A stretch of DNA of 41,783 nt from Candidatus Peregrinibacteria bacterium CG10_big_fil_rev_8_21_14_0_10_36_19 (lineage in GTDB: Bacteria > Patescibacteriota > Gracilibacteria > UBA1369 > LOWO2-01-FULL-3), in contig PFDP01000006.1 in assembly GCA_002772535.1 (NCBI GenBank), forward strand, positions 1 to 41,783, given 5' to 3'. Of the stretch, positions 32,819 to 41,635 are shown in pieces. The stretch's first letter is position 1. The number at the start of each line of letters is the position of its first letter. The notes beneath the pieces are model-generated. The model saw nothing but the letters and a program-made list of their open reading frames with translations, had not been told where the DNA came from and ran no database searches. A program made the position numbers and the translations under genes.

Positions 32819-32894
32819 TGGAGCGGGTGAGGGGAGTCGAACCCCTCTCATCAGCTTGGAAGGCTGAGGTAATAAACCGATATACGACACCCGC
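32819..32894 (-). tRNA. tRNA-Gly (anticodon TCC) with encoded CCA
   Basis: On the minus strand a full cloverleaf: acceptor GCGGGTG/CACCCGC, D arm with GTAT...TTAC, anticodon stem TCAGC/GCTGA around the loop CTTCCAA (anticodon TCC, reads GGA/GGG), T arm AGGGG-TTCGACT-CCCCT, discriminator T and CCA encoded in the DNA. 76 bases. Its 3' end is duplicated at 32627-32647. Confidence 0.93.
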
Positions 32895-32922
32895 GCGATT
32901 AATATAAAACTAATGCCTGTGT

Positions 32923-32950
32923 ATTGTAGCGTGGTTATTTAAAATTTCAA
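32923..32950 (-). promoter_or_regulatory. Promoter of tRNA-Gly
   Basis: Minus strand TTGAAA (plus 32945-32950), 16 bases, TACAAT (plus 32923-32928). About 22 bases of leader precede the tRNA. Same -10 and spacing as the promoter of the candidate large RNA. Confidence 0.65.
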
Positions 32951-32997
32951 GGTTTTGTTTTGCAAAAGTATTTGGTTTGCAATAATATTGTCTAGCT

Positions 32998-35042
32998 ATG
33001 AGTGAAAATCAAAAACAAACTAAACGAGAAAGGCTTAAGGCCTACATTACAAAAAGGAACATAATCGTGACTGTTTTTGTGGCTTTTTTGGTTTTTCAGT
33101 ACATACAAATTCAAAGCATTTTGGGGACTTTTTCATTTTTGGAGGGTAAAGATAGCTCTTTGGTGGATGAGGTTGGTCAGTTGAGAGATTTTTATACTAA
33201 ATTTGGGAATGATCTTGTGGAAGTAAGAAGGTATTTGAGGCTTCCTGTAAACGATTATTTGGTAAATGATGATTTTGAGAAGTTTGAATCTAATGATGAT
33301 AGAAATCAGAATGAGTTGCAGTTGGCGATGTTTAGGTATGTGGAGTTTTTGGCTAATGATAGAAGGCTAGCTGATGGAATTGCTAAGAATCAGAGTTATT
33401 TGGCGGAACTATATAAAGATTCTTTTGCGGAATTTTTGAAAGAAAAAAAATTGAAGATTCTACCTTTGGCAAATAATGTCGCTCAAATTGTAAGTGCTAA
33501 TGATGAAAATCTTCTAAAACTCGAGGCGGACGATGAAGGCAAACTTTTTAGATCTACAATTCTTGGAAAAGATGAGGTGAAATACGATACTGTTGAAGAT
33601 TTTAAAACGGAGTTGGTGAGTTTTATTGAGGCGAATCAGCTTGGAATTGAGAAAGTTTCCAGAGGGGTGAAAAAACTAAATGCAGATATTGCTGCAGCGG
33701 TTGCAAGTGAAGAAACTAAAAAAGTAATGGGAGAGTTGGGAATAAAAATTGATGATAGTTTTAAGATTTTTAATAAAGTGGATGATCTAATAGGAGAAAT
33801 TGCTGTTGATGCTGAAAGTGTGAGTGTTTATTTTTATGATGAGGCAAATAAGAATTTGAAGATTAAAGTTGATGAGGTTGGAAAATCTTTGGTGCCTTTT
33901 TTGCAGAAATTAGATGCGCAGACGTATACCGAAAAAAAGGCGGCGGCAGCTCTGAAAAGTTTAGAGGCTACGCTTAATGATAAAGGATTTAAACTTTTGC
34001 TTAGTAGCGCTGGGCTTAAGATGCTCAATAAACCTCGTGAAGATGATTTGCGTTACTACTACGATATTTATAGTGGAAAAACTCATTTGAGCTCTATTGT
34101 TTTGGAAAAGAAAACCGGGGTGGTTAATATTGTGGATGCGGATGGGTCTAAGTCGGAAAATTTGTTGATGTTTGACGCGAAGCTAAAAAAAAAACTTTAG
34201 AGATACCTAAGGACATTCCTAAATACGGAGACACTCCCCTTTCTTCAAAAACATCGTTTAATATTTTAATTGCGGGTAAAAATGGGTCTCTTATAGATAC
34301 GATGATTGTTGCTCATATTGATGAGAATCGTAGAGATATTAGGATGATAAGTGTGCCAAGGGATCTTTATTATAACGGGAGGAAAATTAATTCTTTGGCA
34401 ATGTCATATGGTATGCCGGAAATGATTAGGGCGTTAAGCGATATTATTGGCTACAAGATTGATAAGTATGTTTTGGTTGATATGTATGCCTTTATTGATG
34501 TTATAGATTTGATTGGAGGAATTGATATTCATTTAGATACTCCTGTTGTTGATCCTACATATAGAACTGTTGATAAAGGTGTGGAAGGCACCTTGCATTA
34601 TGAACCCGGCGATTACCATCTTGGAGGAAAAGAGGCCTTAAGACTGGCAAGAAGTAGGCATACTACTTCGGATTTTGCGAGAGCTCAAAGGCAGCAAATG
34701 ATACTAAAATCTATACAAGCTAAAGCCCAAGGATTTGGATTTGGAGATGCAACTACTATTTATGAAATTGCAAAAACGGTTATGGAAAAAGTGGAAACGG
34801 ATGTTTCTTTGGATGACGCGATGGCATATTATTTCCGTTATCAGGGCTTTGATATTAATTTGAATGATGTAATGTCTAGCGCTAATGTCCTCTACTCTCC
34901 CCCATATATGCCTCAGGAGGAATGCGTGGCAACGGGTCAAGAAGCTACCGGTTGTGGAGGTCTTGGCAATGCTTATACTTTGATACCAAAAGATAATAAC
35001 TGGGATGTTATTAAGTGGTTCTTTAGGGAGCGATTTCAATAG
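32998..35042 (+). CDS. LCP (LytR-CpsA-Psr) family protein, split by a -1 shift at an A10 run
   Basis: Two overlapping frames form one gene. Part one (32998-34200) has a membrane anchor (residues ~21-43) and ~350 residues of extracytoplasmic, helix-rich sequence, and would end KLKKKL at the TAG 34198-34200. At 34185-34194 there are ten A in a row; stepping back one base there opens a frame continuing TLEIPKDIPKYG and then directly into a complete LCP domain: SFNILIAGKNGSLIDTMIVAHID, MISVPRDLYY, LIGGIDIHLD, GKEALRLARSRHTTSDFARAQRQQ, ending at 35042. The joined product is about 681 residues. LCP enzymes attach glycopolymers to peptidoglycan at the membrane surface. The shift may be programmed frameshifting, transcript slippage, mutation or a sequencing error. 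Confidence 0.8.
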
Positions 35043-35059
35043 ACTTTTTGGCTTGTTTT

Positions 35060-35068
35060 TGGTATAAT
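35060..35068 (+). promoter_or_regulatory. Extended -10 of a leaderless promoter (metallopeptidase gene)
   Basis: TGGTATAAT, then six bases (AGAGTG) and the ATG at 35075. A possible -35, TAGACT, lies 17 bases upstream, overlapping the end of the LCP gene. Confidence 0.65.
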
Positions 35069-35074
35069 AGAGTG

Positions 35075-35782
35075 ATGTTAGAACCAAAAAATGAACAACT
35101 AGGAGAACTTGGTATTGATGAGGCTGTAGAAAGTACTGCTGTTTCTGTGCATGATGCTATTTCAAAACTTGAAGCAAGTAACGATAATGTGGAGATTGCC
35201 GGTGAGGTTTTTGATGATAAAACTACAGTTTATTTAAATCTAAAAGCTGCGATGGAGGCTGTTCAAGAAATTCATCCTAATGCTAATTTAGACAAAATTT
35301 ATCTGCAAAAATTTAATGGTGGTATTCGTGGAGAGTCTAGAGAAAATGGCACATACATAGATCCTCGTGAGGCTTTGAACTTATCTCGTTTGATTCATAC
35401 AATATTGCATGAGGTTTCTCATCAAGATGGTCGCTTAGCGAGTGAACCTGTGGTAGACGCATACGCCAGAGCAAAAGCTGCTGTACTTGGATACAATATA
35501 GCTGGCGATGTTTCGGAAGAATATAAAGCAGATTTAGATTCTTATTATGAGTGGTTGGAAAATGTAAAAGATCCTAATGAAAGCGTGCAAGATGCTGCAA
35601 TTAGGTTTTATGAAATGTATGATTTAGAAAACTATGAAGGCATTTTTGAAGCGCATGAAAGGATTTATAAAAATATGGATGCAGCTGCTCAAGATGCAGC
35701 GTTTGAAAAATTTCAAAAAGCTTTTCCAGATTTGGATTGGAAAGGCGATGGTAGATTTCATTTGGTTGATAAAGCGGCATAG
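35075..35782 (+). CDS. Predicted zinc metallopeptidase, family unknown
   Basis: 235 residues from ATG 35075. The single clear motif is ILHEVSHQDGRLASEP: HExxH at 112-116 with an acidic residue at 124 as possible third ligand. The rest is acidic and helical, with no signal peptide and no membrane helix. Start chosen because it lies six bases from a TATAAT; the frame also runs upstream to 35048, into the promoter. A regulated intracellular protease is possible; substrate unknown. Confidence 0.65.
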   Translation: MLEPKNEQLGELGIDEAVESTAVSVHDAISKLEASNDNVEIAGEVFDDKTTVYLNLKAAMEAVQEIHPNANLDKIYLQKFNGGIRGESRENGTYIDPREALNLSRLIHTILHEVSHQDGRLASEPVVDAYARAKAAVLGYNIAGDVSEEYKADLDSYYEWLENVKDPNESVQDAAIRFYEMYDLENYEGIFEAHERIYKNMDAAAQDAAFEKFQKAFPDLDWKGDGRFHLVDKAA

Positions 35783-35801
35783 AAATGCTAGTTTCTAGGC
35801 T

Positions 35802-37187
35802 ATGAATATCAGAAAAGGTGACATTGTAGAATTTAAAGTTGAGTCTATTGCATTTGGTGGACGTGGTGTTGGCAAATACGATGGCAAAACTATTTTTGTG
35901 GATGGAGTTATGCCGGGAGATAAAGTGAAGGTGAGTTTATCAAAAATTAAGCATAAATTTTTTGATAGTGATCTTGTAGAAGTGGTTGAAGAATCTGAAC
36001 AAAGAGTAAAAAGTAAGTGCAAATATTTTGGAAAATGTGGCGGCTGCCAATTGCAGTTTATGAAATATGAAGATCAGCTCAAACTTAAGAAAAGGTTTGT
36101 GAGTGATTCTTTTGAGAGAATTGGCGGTTTGAAAAATGTGAATATTTTAGATGTGGTGGCTGGTGAAGAAGAATATTTTTATCGTAATAAAATGGAATTT
36201 TCATTTGGTTATGATGAAGATTTTAATTTTACTTTAGGCTTTCATGTACCTGGTAGGAAGTATGATATTTTAGATATTGATGAGTGTCATTTGCAGTCTT
36301 ATGAGGCGGTGGAAATTTTAAATGCAACGAGGGATTTTATGAAAAAATTAAAATGGCCTCCGTTTAAATATTCTGATGGCACAGGGTTTTTAAAGCATTT
36401 GACTATACGAGAGGGAAAAAGAACAAATGAAATTATGGTGTGTTTGGTAACCTCTGCAAAACTGCCTGATAATGCAAAAATGGAAATTGAAAAATATGCT
36501 GAACTTTTAAAAAGTTTTGATTTTGGAGAGAAAAAAATCACTTCAATTTATTGGTTAAGAAAAATTGCCGAAAGAGGAAAACCAACAAGAATTGAGCAAG
36601 ATCTTTTGTTTGGCAATAAAGTTTTGAATGAAAAAATGATTCTTGAAAATGGAGACGAACTTAAGTTTGAAATTTTACCTCAGGCGTTTTTTCAAGTGAA
36701 CACTTTTCAAGCTGAAGCCCTTTATAGTGAAGTTATAAATCTTGCATCTGAAAGTAATGGAGTCGCCTTTGATCTTTTTTGTGGAACTGGGACAATCGGT
36801 CTTTTTTTGGCTAAACATTTGGAACAAGTTTTTGGAATTGAAATGAATGAATCGGCTGTAAAATCTGCCAAAGAGAATGCAAAAAACAACAATGTTTTTA
36901 ACATAGATTTTTATGTTGGTGATGTGGCAAAACTTGTGAAAAGTATTCCTGAAAAACCAAATTTAGTTGTGGTAGATCCACCAAGAGCTGGTTTAACCCA
37001 AGATACAATTTCCCATCTCAATGAGTTTTCTCCTGAGAAGATAATTTATGTTTCATGTAATCCAGCGACACTTGCACGCGATTGTGCACTACTTTCTGAG
37101 TATGGATACAAAATAAAAAGTGTGAAACCTTTTGATCTCTTCCCTCAAACTTATCACATAGAAAACGTTTGTTTGCTTGAAAGGTAG
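35802..37187 (+). CDS. rlmD: 23S rRNA (uracil-C5)-methyltransferase, RlmD/TrmA family
   Basis: 461 residues. An N-terminal TRAM domain (FKVESIAFGGRGVGKYDGKT, KVKVSLSKIKHKF), the Cys cluster that holds a 4Fe-4S centre (CKYFGKCGGC, C73/C79/C82), then the SAM-binding domain (FDLFCGTGTIGLFLAK), VDPPRAGL, and the catalytic Cys in YVSCNPATLARD (C419). RlmD methylates U1939 of 23S rRNA; RlmCD or TrmA-like specificity cannot be excluded. A TTGATA/TAGTTT promoter with a 17-base spacer may lie at the end of the previous gene, seven bases before the ATG. Confidence 0.9.
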   Translation: MNIRKGDIVEFKVESIAFGGRGVGKYDGKTIFVDGVMPGDKVKVSLSKIKHKFFDSDLVEVVEESEQRVKSKCKYFGKCGGCQLQFMKYEDQLKLKKRFVSDSFERIGGLKNVNILDVVAGEEEYFYRNKMEFSFGYDEDFNFTLGFHVPGRKYDILDIDECHLQSYEAVEILNATRDFMKKLKWPPFKYSDGTGFLKHLTIREGKRTNEIMVCLVTSAKLPDNAKMEIEKYAELLKSFDFGEKKITSIYWLRKIAERGKPTRIEQDLLFGNKVLNEKMILENGDELKFEILPQAFFQVNTFQAEALYSEVINLASESNGVAFDLFCGTGTIGLFLAKHLEQVFGIEMNESAVKSAKENAKNNNVFNIDFYVGDVAKLVKSIPEKPNLVVVDPPRAGLTQDTISHLNEFSPEKIIYVSCNPATLARDCALLSEYGYKIKSVKPFDLFPQTYHIENVCLLER

Positions 37188-37201
37188 GTTTTACATATAA
37201 T
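37173..37201 (+). promoter_or_regulatory. Predicted promoter of the polymer-forming protein gene
   Basis: TTGCTT (37173-37178), 17 bases, TATAAT (37196-37201), seven bases to the ATG at 37209. It makes ATG 37209 a better start than 37200, which lies inside the -10. Confidence 0.6.
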
Positions 37202-37208
37202 GGGTTTA

Positions 37209-38330
37209 ATGAAAAAACTCATTTCACTCATTCTAAGTTCATTTTTGATTTTGCCAGTATTTGCAGGTAATGCTATGGCGGCAAATTTTGACATGGGTTT
37301 ACAGCTAAATGTAAGGCAAAACACCTTAGGTGATAGCTATTATTTTGGTGGAAAAAATGAAATCGATGGTGATGTTTTTGGAGATTTATATGTACTGGGA
37401 GGACAAGTAACAATTAGTGGAGATGTGCATGAAGATTTAATTATTATTGGAGGAAGAGTAATAATAACAGGTAATGTTGGTGGAGACATACGGCTAATAG
37501 GAGGGCAAGTGGCAATTTATGGAAATGTTGGTTCGGATGTTGTGGCTGGCGGATATCAACTTGATATTGGAAAAAGCTCTGTTGTTGGTGGAGACATAAC
37601 AGCCTTTGTTTCTTTGATGACAATAGATGGCGTTATAGAAGGTGGAGTAAGTGGAAATATTGGAGCTTTCTTACTCAATGGCACTGTGGAAAAAGATGTG
37701 GATATTAGCATTCAAGATGCATTAAACATGGCAGCAGAATCAAGCATAGGCGGTGATCTTGCTTACTCTGCACTTTTGGAAGTTGTGCTGGATAAAAGTA
37801 ATGTTGACGGTAGAGTTATATTTAAGAAATTCCAGTTTGAGCCGGTACATTTTTTGTATGAATTTGGAGTGATGCTTGCGGCACTAATTTTGGCTGCATT
37901 TTTTGCAGTACTGTTCCCTAAATACCTTTCAAGATTTGCAAACATTACGAGAGATAATATGTTTAAATCTTTTGGTGTTGGACTTTTAACCGCGATGCTT
38001 TTTGTTATAATTCCATTGATTTTAATGCTTACGCTGGTTGGAATTCCTATTGCAATGATAGGATTTGGAATGATTTTAATTTTTTGGTTTAGCATGGAAG
38101 TTTTTGTGGCAGCACTTTTGGCAAGTTACTTTTTAAATCTAAAAAAGAAAACTTCAGCAAGAAAACTTTTTATTGTGATGGCTGGAATGATATTTGCTTA
38201 CCATGTTTTTGCGCTTGTTCCTTATTTAGGAATAGCTGTGAAATTTGTACTTCTTGCAATAGCTTTAGGAGGGGTGACTCGTACTGAATTTGATTATTGG
38301 AAAATGCTAAGATCAAAGAATATTCTTTAA
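37209..38330 (+). CDS. Membrane protein with bactofilin-like beta-helix repeats
   Basis: 373 residues. A cleavable signal peptide (MKKLISLILSSFLILPVFAGNAMA), then ~150 residues of short imperfect repeats built around GGxxxIxGxV (FGDLYVLGGQVTISGDVHEDLIIIGGRVIITGNVGGDIRLIGG in pieces), as in bactofilin-type right-handed beta helices, and a C-terminal part with about four membrane helices. The repeat domain should lie outside. Similar proteins are annotated as polymer-forming cytoskeletal family, but here the export signal points to an envelope role. 3' end overlaps the CCA-enzyme gene by 18 bases. Confidence 0.8.
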   Translation: MKKLISLILSSFLILPVFAGNAMAANFDMGLQLNVRQNTLGDSYYFGGKNEIDGDVFGDLYVLGGQVTISGDVHEDLIIIGGRVIITGNVGGDIRLIGGQVAIYGNVGSDVVAGGYQLDIGKSSVVGGDITAFVSLMTIDGVIEGGVSGNIGAFLLNGTVEKDVDISIQDALNMAAESSIGGDLAYSALLEVVLDKSNVDGRVIFKKFQFEPVHFLYEFGVMLAALILAAFFAVLFPKYLSRFANITRDNMFKSFGVGLLTAMLFVIIPLILMLTLVGIPIAMIGFGMILIFWFSMEVFVAALLASYFLNLKKKTSARKLFIVMAGMIFAYHVFALVPYLGIAVKFVLLAIALGGVTRTEFDYWKMLRSKNIL

Positions 38331-39653
38331 AAATTCTTTGGCATCTTCTGGAGTTTTTACCTCACCTGAAAGTTGTTTTTCTCTTATTTGCTCTAAAATT
38401 TCACCAACTTTTTCTCCTGGTTTTAGCCCTGAAATTTCCATAACCTCTTCGCCTGTAATAATTTGTTTAGGCATAAGTTTAAGCTCGGCGATTTCGTGAT
38501 GGTAAAGTTTTTTGAGTTGGTGATAGAGATCCAAATTTAGAGGAACAATTCCCATTGAATCTGCCCTATAAACCTCTAAAAGCTCTTCAAATCCAGGATT
38601 TAAAAACCAATGCCTTCTTCTACCTTCTGGCATTTCTAGAAGTTGAACTATCATCATGTGGTGCTCAATTAACCAAACAATTCTTTCAATAGATTTTTTA
38701 GGGAATTTTAATCTTTGAAGAATGTTTTTTGCTGTATTGGCGCCGACAGAGGCGTGATTGTCGTAGCGAATGCGTTCGGCGTCGGCGCCAAAGGTTTCGA
38801 ATTTACCAATGTCGTGCATTAGAGTTGCCCATTTAAGTTCTATGGAAGGAGGCGTTGCTGGTAGTGGGTTTGGATCTGATTCTTCGTCTGTTAGGGCTGA
38901 GAGAGCTCTTAAAGAATGATCCCAAACATCACCTTCTTGATGATACATTAGTGGCTGAGCCAGCCCCTTAAGTTTGCAAAGTTCTGGCATAAGGATTTCT
39001 AGGGCTCCGATTTCGAAAAGCTCTTCGAAGGCTTGGGCAGGATTTGCTCCGGTAATCATTTTATTTAGTTCGTCCCGTATTCTTTCGGGAGAAACTTTCT
39101 CAACAAGATGAACATATTTCTTAATTGCTTGATAAGTGTCGGGGTGGTACTGCATTCCATAGGCATTTTTAAACCTAACTGCTCTTAAGATTCTTAAGTG
39201 ATCTTCTAGGATGCGTTTTTCTGGTTCTCCTATGAAGCGAATGAGTTTGTCTTGCATGTCTTTTTGACCTCCAACATAATCAAAAATTTCTTCTGTGAGT
39301 GGGTCATAAAAAATTGCGTTGATAGTAAAATCACGACGCTTGGCATCTTCCTCGGCGTTGGTAAATTCTATGGCGTCCGGTCTTCGTCCATCGGAATATC
39401 CACTGTCTGAGCGGAAAGTTGCAATTTCAAAATGATGACCATTATTAATACTCAAAATTACTCCGTACTCTTTACCGATTGGAATGGTGTGATCTAAGAG
39501 AGCCTCTATTTCGTCTGGTTTCGCTGAGGTAACAATGTCAAAATCTTTTGGTTTGATACCAATCAGCATATCTCTAACACATCCACCTGCCCAAAAAGCC
39601 TGATGACCTGCATTTTTTAAGATTTCTATAATTTCAATTGAAGTTGATTTCAT
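38313..39653 (-). CDS. cca: CCA-adding tRNA nucleotidyltransferase with HD domain
   Basis: 446 residues. Class II nucleotidyltransferase head: FWAGGCVRDMLIG, the metal pair in KDFDIVTSA, RRDFTINAIFYD, and the neck/body ERIRDELNKMI. A C-terminal HD phosphohydrolase domain follows (TLMHDIGKF). It builds or repairs the CCA end of tRNAs; an A-adding enzyme or poly(A) polymerase of the same fold cannot be excluded. The one tRNA gene in this window already encodes CCA, so repair may be the main task. TATACT lies six bases before the ATG (plus 39660-39665). Confidence 0.9.
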   Translation of the reverse strand: MKSTSIEIIEILKNAGHQAFWAGGCVRDMLIGIKPKDFDIVTSAKPDEIEALLDHTIPIGKEYGVILSINNGHHFEIATFRSDSGYSDGRRPDAIEFTNAEEDAKRRDFTINAIFYDPLTEEIFDYVGGQKDMQDKLIRFIGEPEKRILEDHLRILRAVRFKNAYGMQYHPDTYQAIKKYVHLVEKVSPERIRDELNKMITGANPAQAFEELFEIGALEILMPELCKLKGLAQPLMYHQEGDVWDHSLRALSALTDEESDPNPLPATPPSIELKWATLMHDIGKFETFGADAERIRYDNHASVGANTAKNILQRLKFPKKSIERIVWLIEHHMMIVQLLEMPEGRRRHWFLNPGFEELLEVYRADSMGIVPLNLDLYHQLKKLYHHEIAELKLMPKQIITGEEVMEISGLKPGEKVGEILEQIREKQLSGEVKTPEDAKEFLKNIL

Positions 39654-39737
39654 AAATACAGTATAGATTCTTTGGAAGATAAAAAAAAGTTTGCTTTTGG
39701 CTTTGTTTTTAGAGAGAATTTAGCCTTAATCATATAT

Positions 39738-40640
39738 ATGGCAGAAACAAATAGAGTTTTAGTGAATGAATTAGAAGTTTTATTCCCAAAAATGCGCGGG
39801 GTTTTGGGTGAGAAAATGAATGTTGGAAATGAACTTGATAGAGCAATAGAGATTGTCGCAACTTTATGTATGAACACTAAAGGTTTACTTGAGAATGTAG
39901 AGCCTAGTTATCGTGAACCTGTTTTGGATAGTTTAGGAATTAAAGGATATGTATTGCCTGAAGGTTTTACTTTTTTAGAATCTAATGAATGCGATACAGT
40001 GCAAGCGGTTTTATGGGCAACTAGAAAACATTTTTCTGGTGTATCAAATCACATTCTATATGGTCACTTAAGCCATGTAGGCAAATTAGCAAAATTGATA
40101 GGAAGAGAGCTTGGTATGAGTGAGGCAGATTTATTATCTCTATATCTTGCTGGCGCTATGCATGATACTGGAAAAGTTGATCCTATTGTGGATTATATAG
40201 TGAGTAAACCAAGAAAACTTTCCACAGAAGAAAAAGAGCCAACTCAAGTTCATGCAATGCTGAGCTATTTGGTAGCAACAATTTTAAATGCTTCTGACAC
40301 TACAAAAAGGGTGGCATTGGCTCATCATGAAAAACTTGATGGTAGTGGTTATCCACTTGGACTTATGGCAGATAAAATTTGTGCATTTACTAGAATTGTA
40401 ACTTTAGTAGATATTTTTGATGCAATGACCGATAATAGGCCTGGCCTTATACCAAAAAATCTACCTGAAGCAATGGGAGAAATTCGAAAATGGGAAAATA
40501 GAGGAGCGTTGGATAAAGATGTGGTAAAAGCATTTTTTGATATATGTAAAAAAATAGGATTAATAGAGGGAGAAATTGAGTCAGATTTAAAGGTCAAATC
40601 TAGCCATTTGGTAAATTCATATGATAATATTTCGCCATGA
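39738..40640 (+). CDS. HD-GYP domain phosphohydrolase
   Basis: 300 residues from ATG 39738. A helical N-terminal domain of about 100 residues, then an HD-GYP domain: AMHDTGKVD (H142-D143), VHAMLSY and the hallmark HHEKLDGSGYP (196-206), then DIFDAMTDNRP. HD-GYP enzymes degrade cyclic-di-GMP or related dinucleotides; whether this organism makes one is unknown, and no GGDEF protein is in the window. Its TGA overlaps the ATG of tsaD (ATGA), so the two are translationally coupled. Confidence 0.82.
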   Translation: MAETNRVLVNELEVLFPKMRGVLGEKMNVGNELDRAIEIVATLCMNTKGLLENVEPSYREPVLDSLGIKGYVLPEGFTFLESNECDTVQAVLWATRKHFSGVSNHILYGHLSHVGKLAKLIGRELGMSEADLLSLYLAGAMHDTGKVDPIVDYIVSKPRKLSTEEKEPTQVHAMLSYLVATILNASDTTKRVALAHHEKLDGSGYPLGLMADKICAFTRIVTLVDIFDAMTDNRPGLIPKNLPEAMGEIRKWENRGALDKDVVKAFFDICKKIGLIEGEIESDLKVKSSHLVNSYDNISP

Positions 40641-41635
40641 GAATTTTAAGTATAGAAACTTCCTGTGATGAAACTGCCTGCGCTGTTGTTGAAGATGGAG
40701 TAAAAGTTTTGGCTAATATAATTTCCTCTCAAATAGATTTGCATGCAAAAACCGGAGGAGTGGTTCCCGAAGTAGCTGCTCGTGAGCATGTTTTAAATAT
40801 GATACCTGTTTTAGAGGAGTGTTTAGAGGCTTCTGGCTCAAATTGGAGTAATATTGATGCCTTGGCTGTTACTCAAGGGCCTGGCCTAATAAGTTCACTA
40901 ATTATTGGTACAGAAACAGCTAATGTTATTTCATATGTGAAAAATTTACCTTTAATTCCTGTACAACACATTGTTGGGCATATTTACTCAAATTGGCTGG
41001 ATACAGAAGATGAAATTGAATTTCCTGTTTTGATTCTTACAGTTTCCGGAGGTCACAACGAATTAATTTTAATGAGAGGTCATCATGATTTTGAAGTATT
41101 AGGAGCAACTCGTGATGATGCTTCCGGAGAAGCTTTTGATAAAGTAGCCCGCATTCTTGGCCTTGGTTATCCCGGTGGCCCTGCCATTTCTAAAATTGCA
41201 GTAGAAGGTAATAATGAGGCCTATAAATTTCCAAGAAGTTACTTGGACAAAGGTAGTTTTGATTTTAGTTTTTCAGGCTTAAAAACAGCAGTTCTAAATG
41301 AAGTTATGAAAGGTGAAGTAAATAAGGCGGATGTGGCCGCCAGTTTTCAGGAAGCTGTCTGCGAAGTGTTGGTTTTTAAACTGGCGGCCGCCTTTGAAAA
41401 ATATGGTGCTAAAGAAGTACATTTAGCCGGTGGAGTTTCAGCGAATTTGAGACTTAGAGAACTAGCAAAAGAAAAACTTGGAGAAAAAGTTAAACTAAGA
41501 CATCCAGCATCAATAAAATATTGTACCGACAATGCAGCTATGATTGGCTCTGCAGCTTATTATCTTTGGAAAAAGAATCCAGATAAATATACCCCTTCTT
41601 CCAATTTTGTGCCCTACAGTGATTTTTCATTATAA
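40637..41635 (+). CDS. tsaD: tRNA N6-adenosine threonylcarbamoyltransferase TsaD
   Basis: 332 residues, normal for the Kae1/TsaD family. ASKHA fold start LSIETSCDETACAVVEDG, PGLISSLIIG, the metal-binding HIVGH (H111/H115), ILTVSGGHNELILM, FSFSGLKTAV and LAGGVSANLRLRE with the late DNAAMIG. It transfers threonylcarbamoyl to A37 of tRNAs that read ANN codons, with TsaB, TsaC and TsaE. The last codon TTA is shared with the stop of the convergent HNH gene (six-base overlap). Confidence 0.96.
   Translation: MRILSIETSCDETACAVVEDGVKVLANIISSQIDLHAKTGGVVPEVAAREHVLNMIPVLEECLEASGSNWSNIDALAVTQGPGLISSLIIGTETANVISYVKNLPLIPVQHIVGHIYSNWLDTEDEIEFPVLILTVSGGHNELILMRGHHDFEVLGATRDDASGEAFDKVARILGLGYPGGPAISKIAVEGNNEAYKFPRSYLDKGSFDFSFSGLKTAVLNEVMKGEVNKADVAASFQEAVCEVLVFKLAAAFEKYGAKEVHLAGGVSANLRLRELAKEKLGEKVKLRHPASIKYCTDNAAMIGSAAYYLWKKNPDKYTPSSNFVPYSDFSL

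Noticed and set aside
32707-32907. 66-codon plus-strand frame ending with a peptide GVEPLSSAWKAEVINR
   Set aside because: It is the antisense of tRNA-Gly and its terminator; this peptide is a well-known false gene product of tRNA regions.
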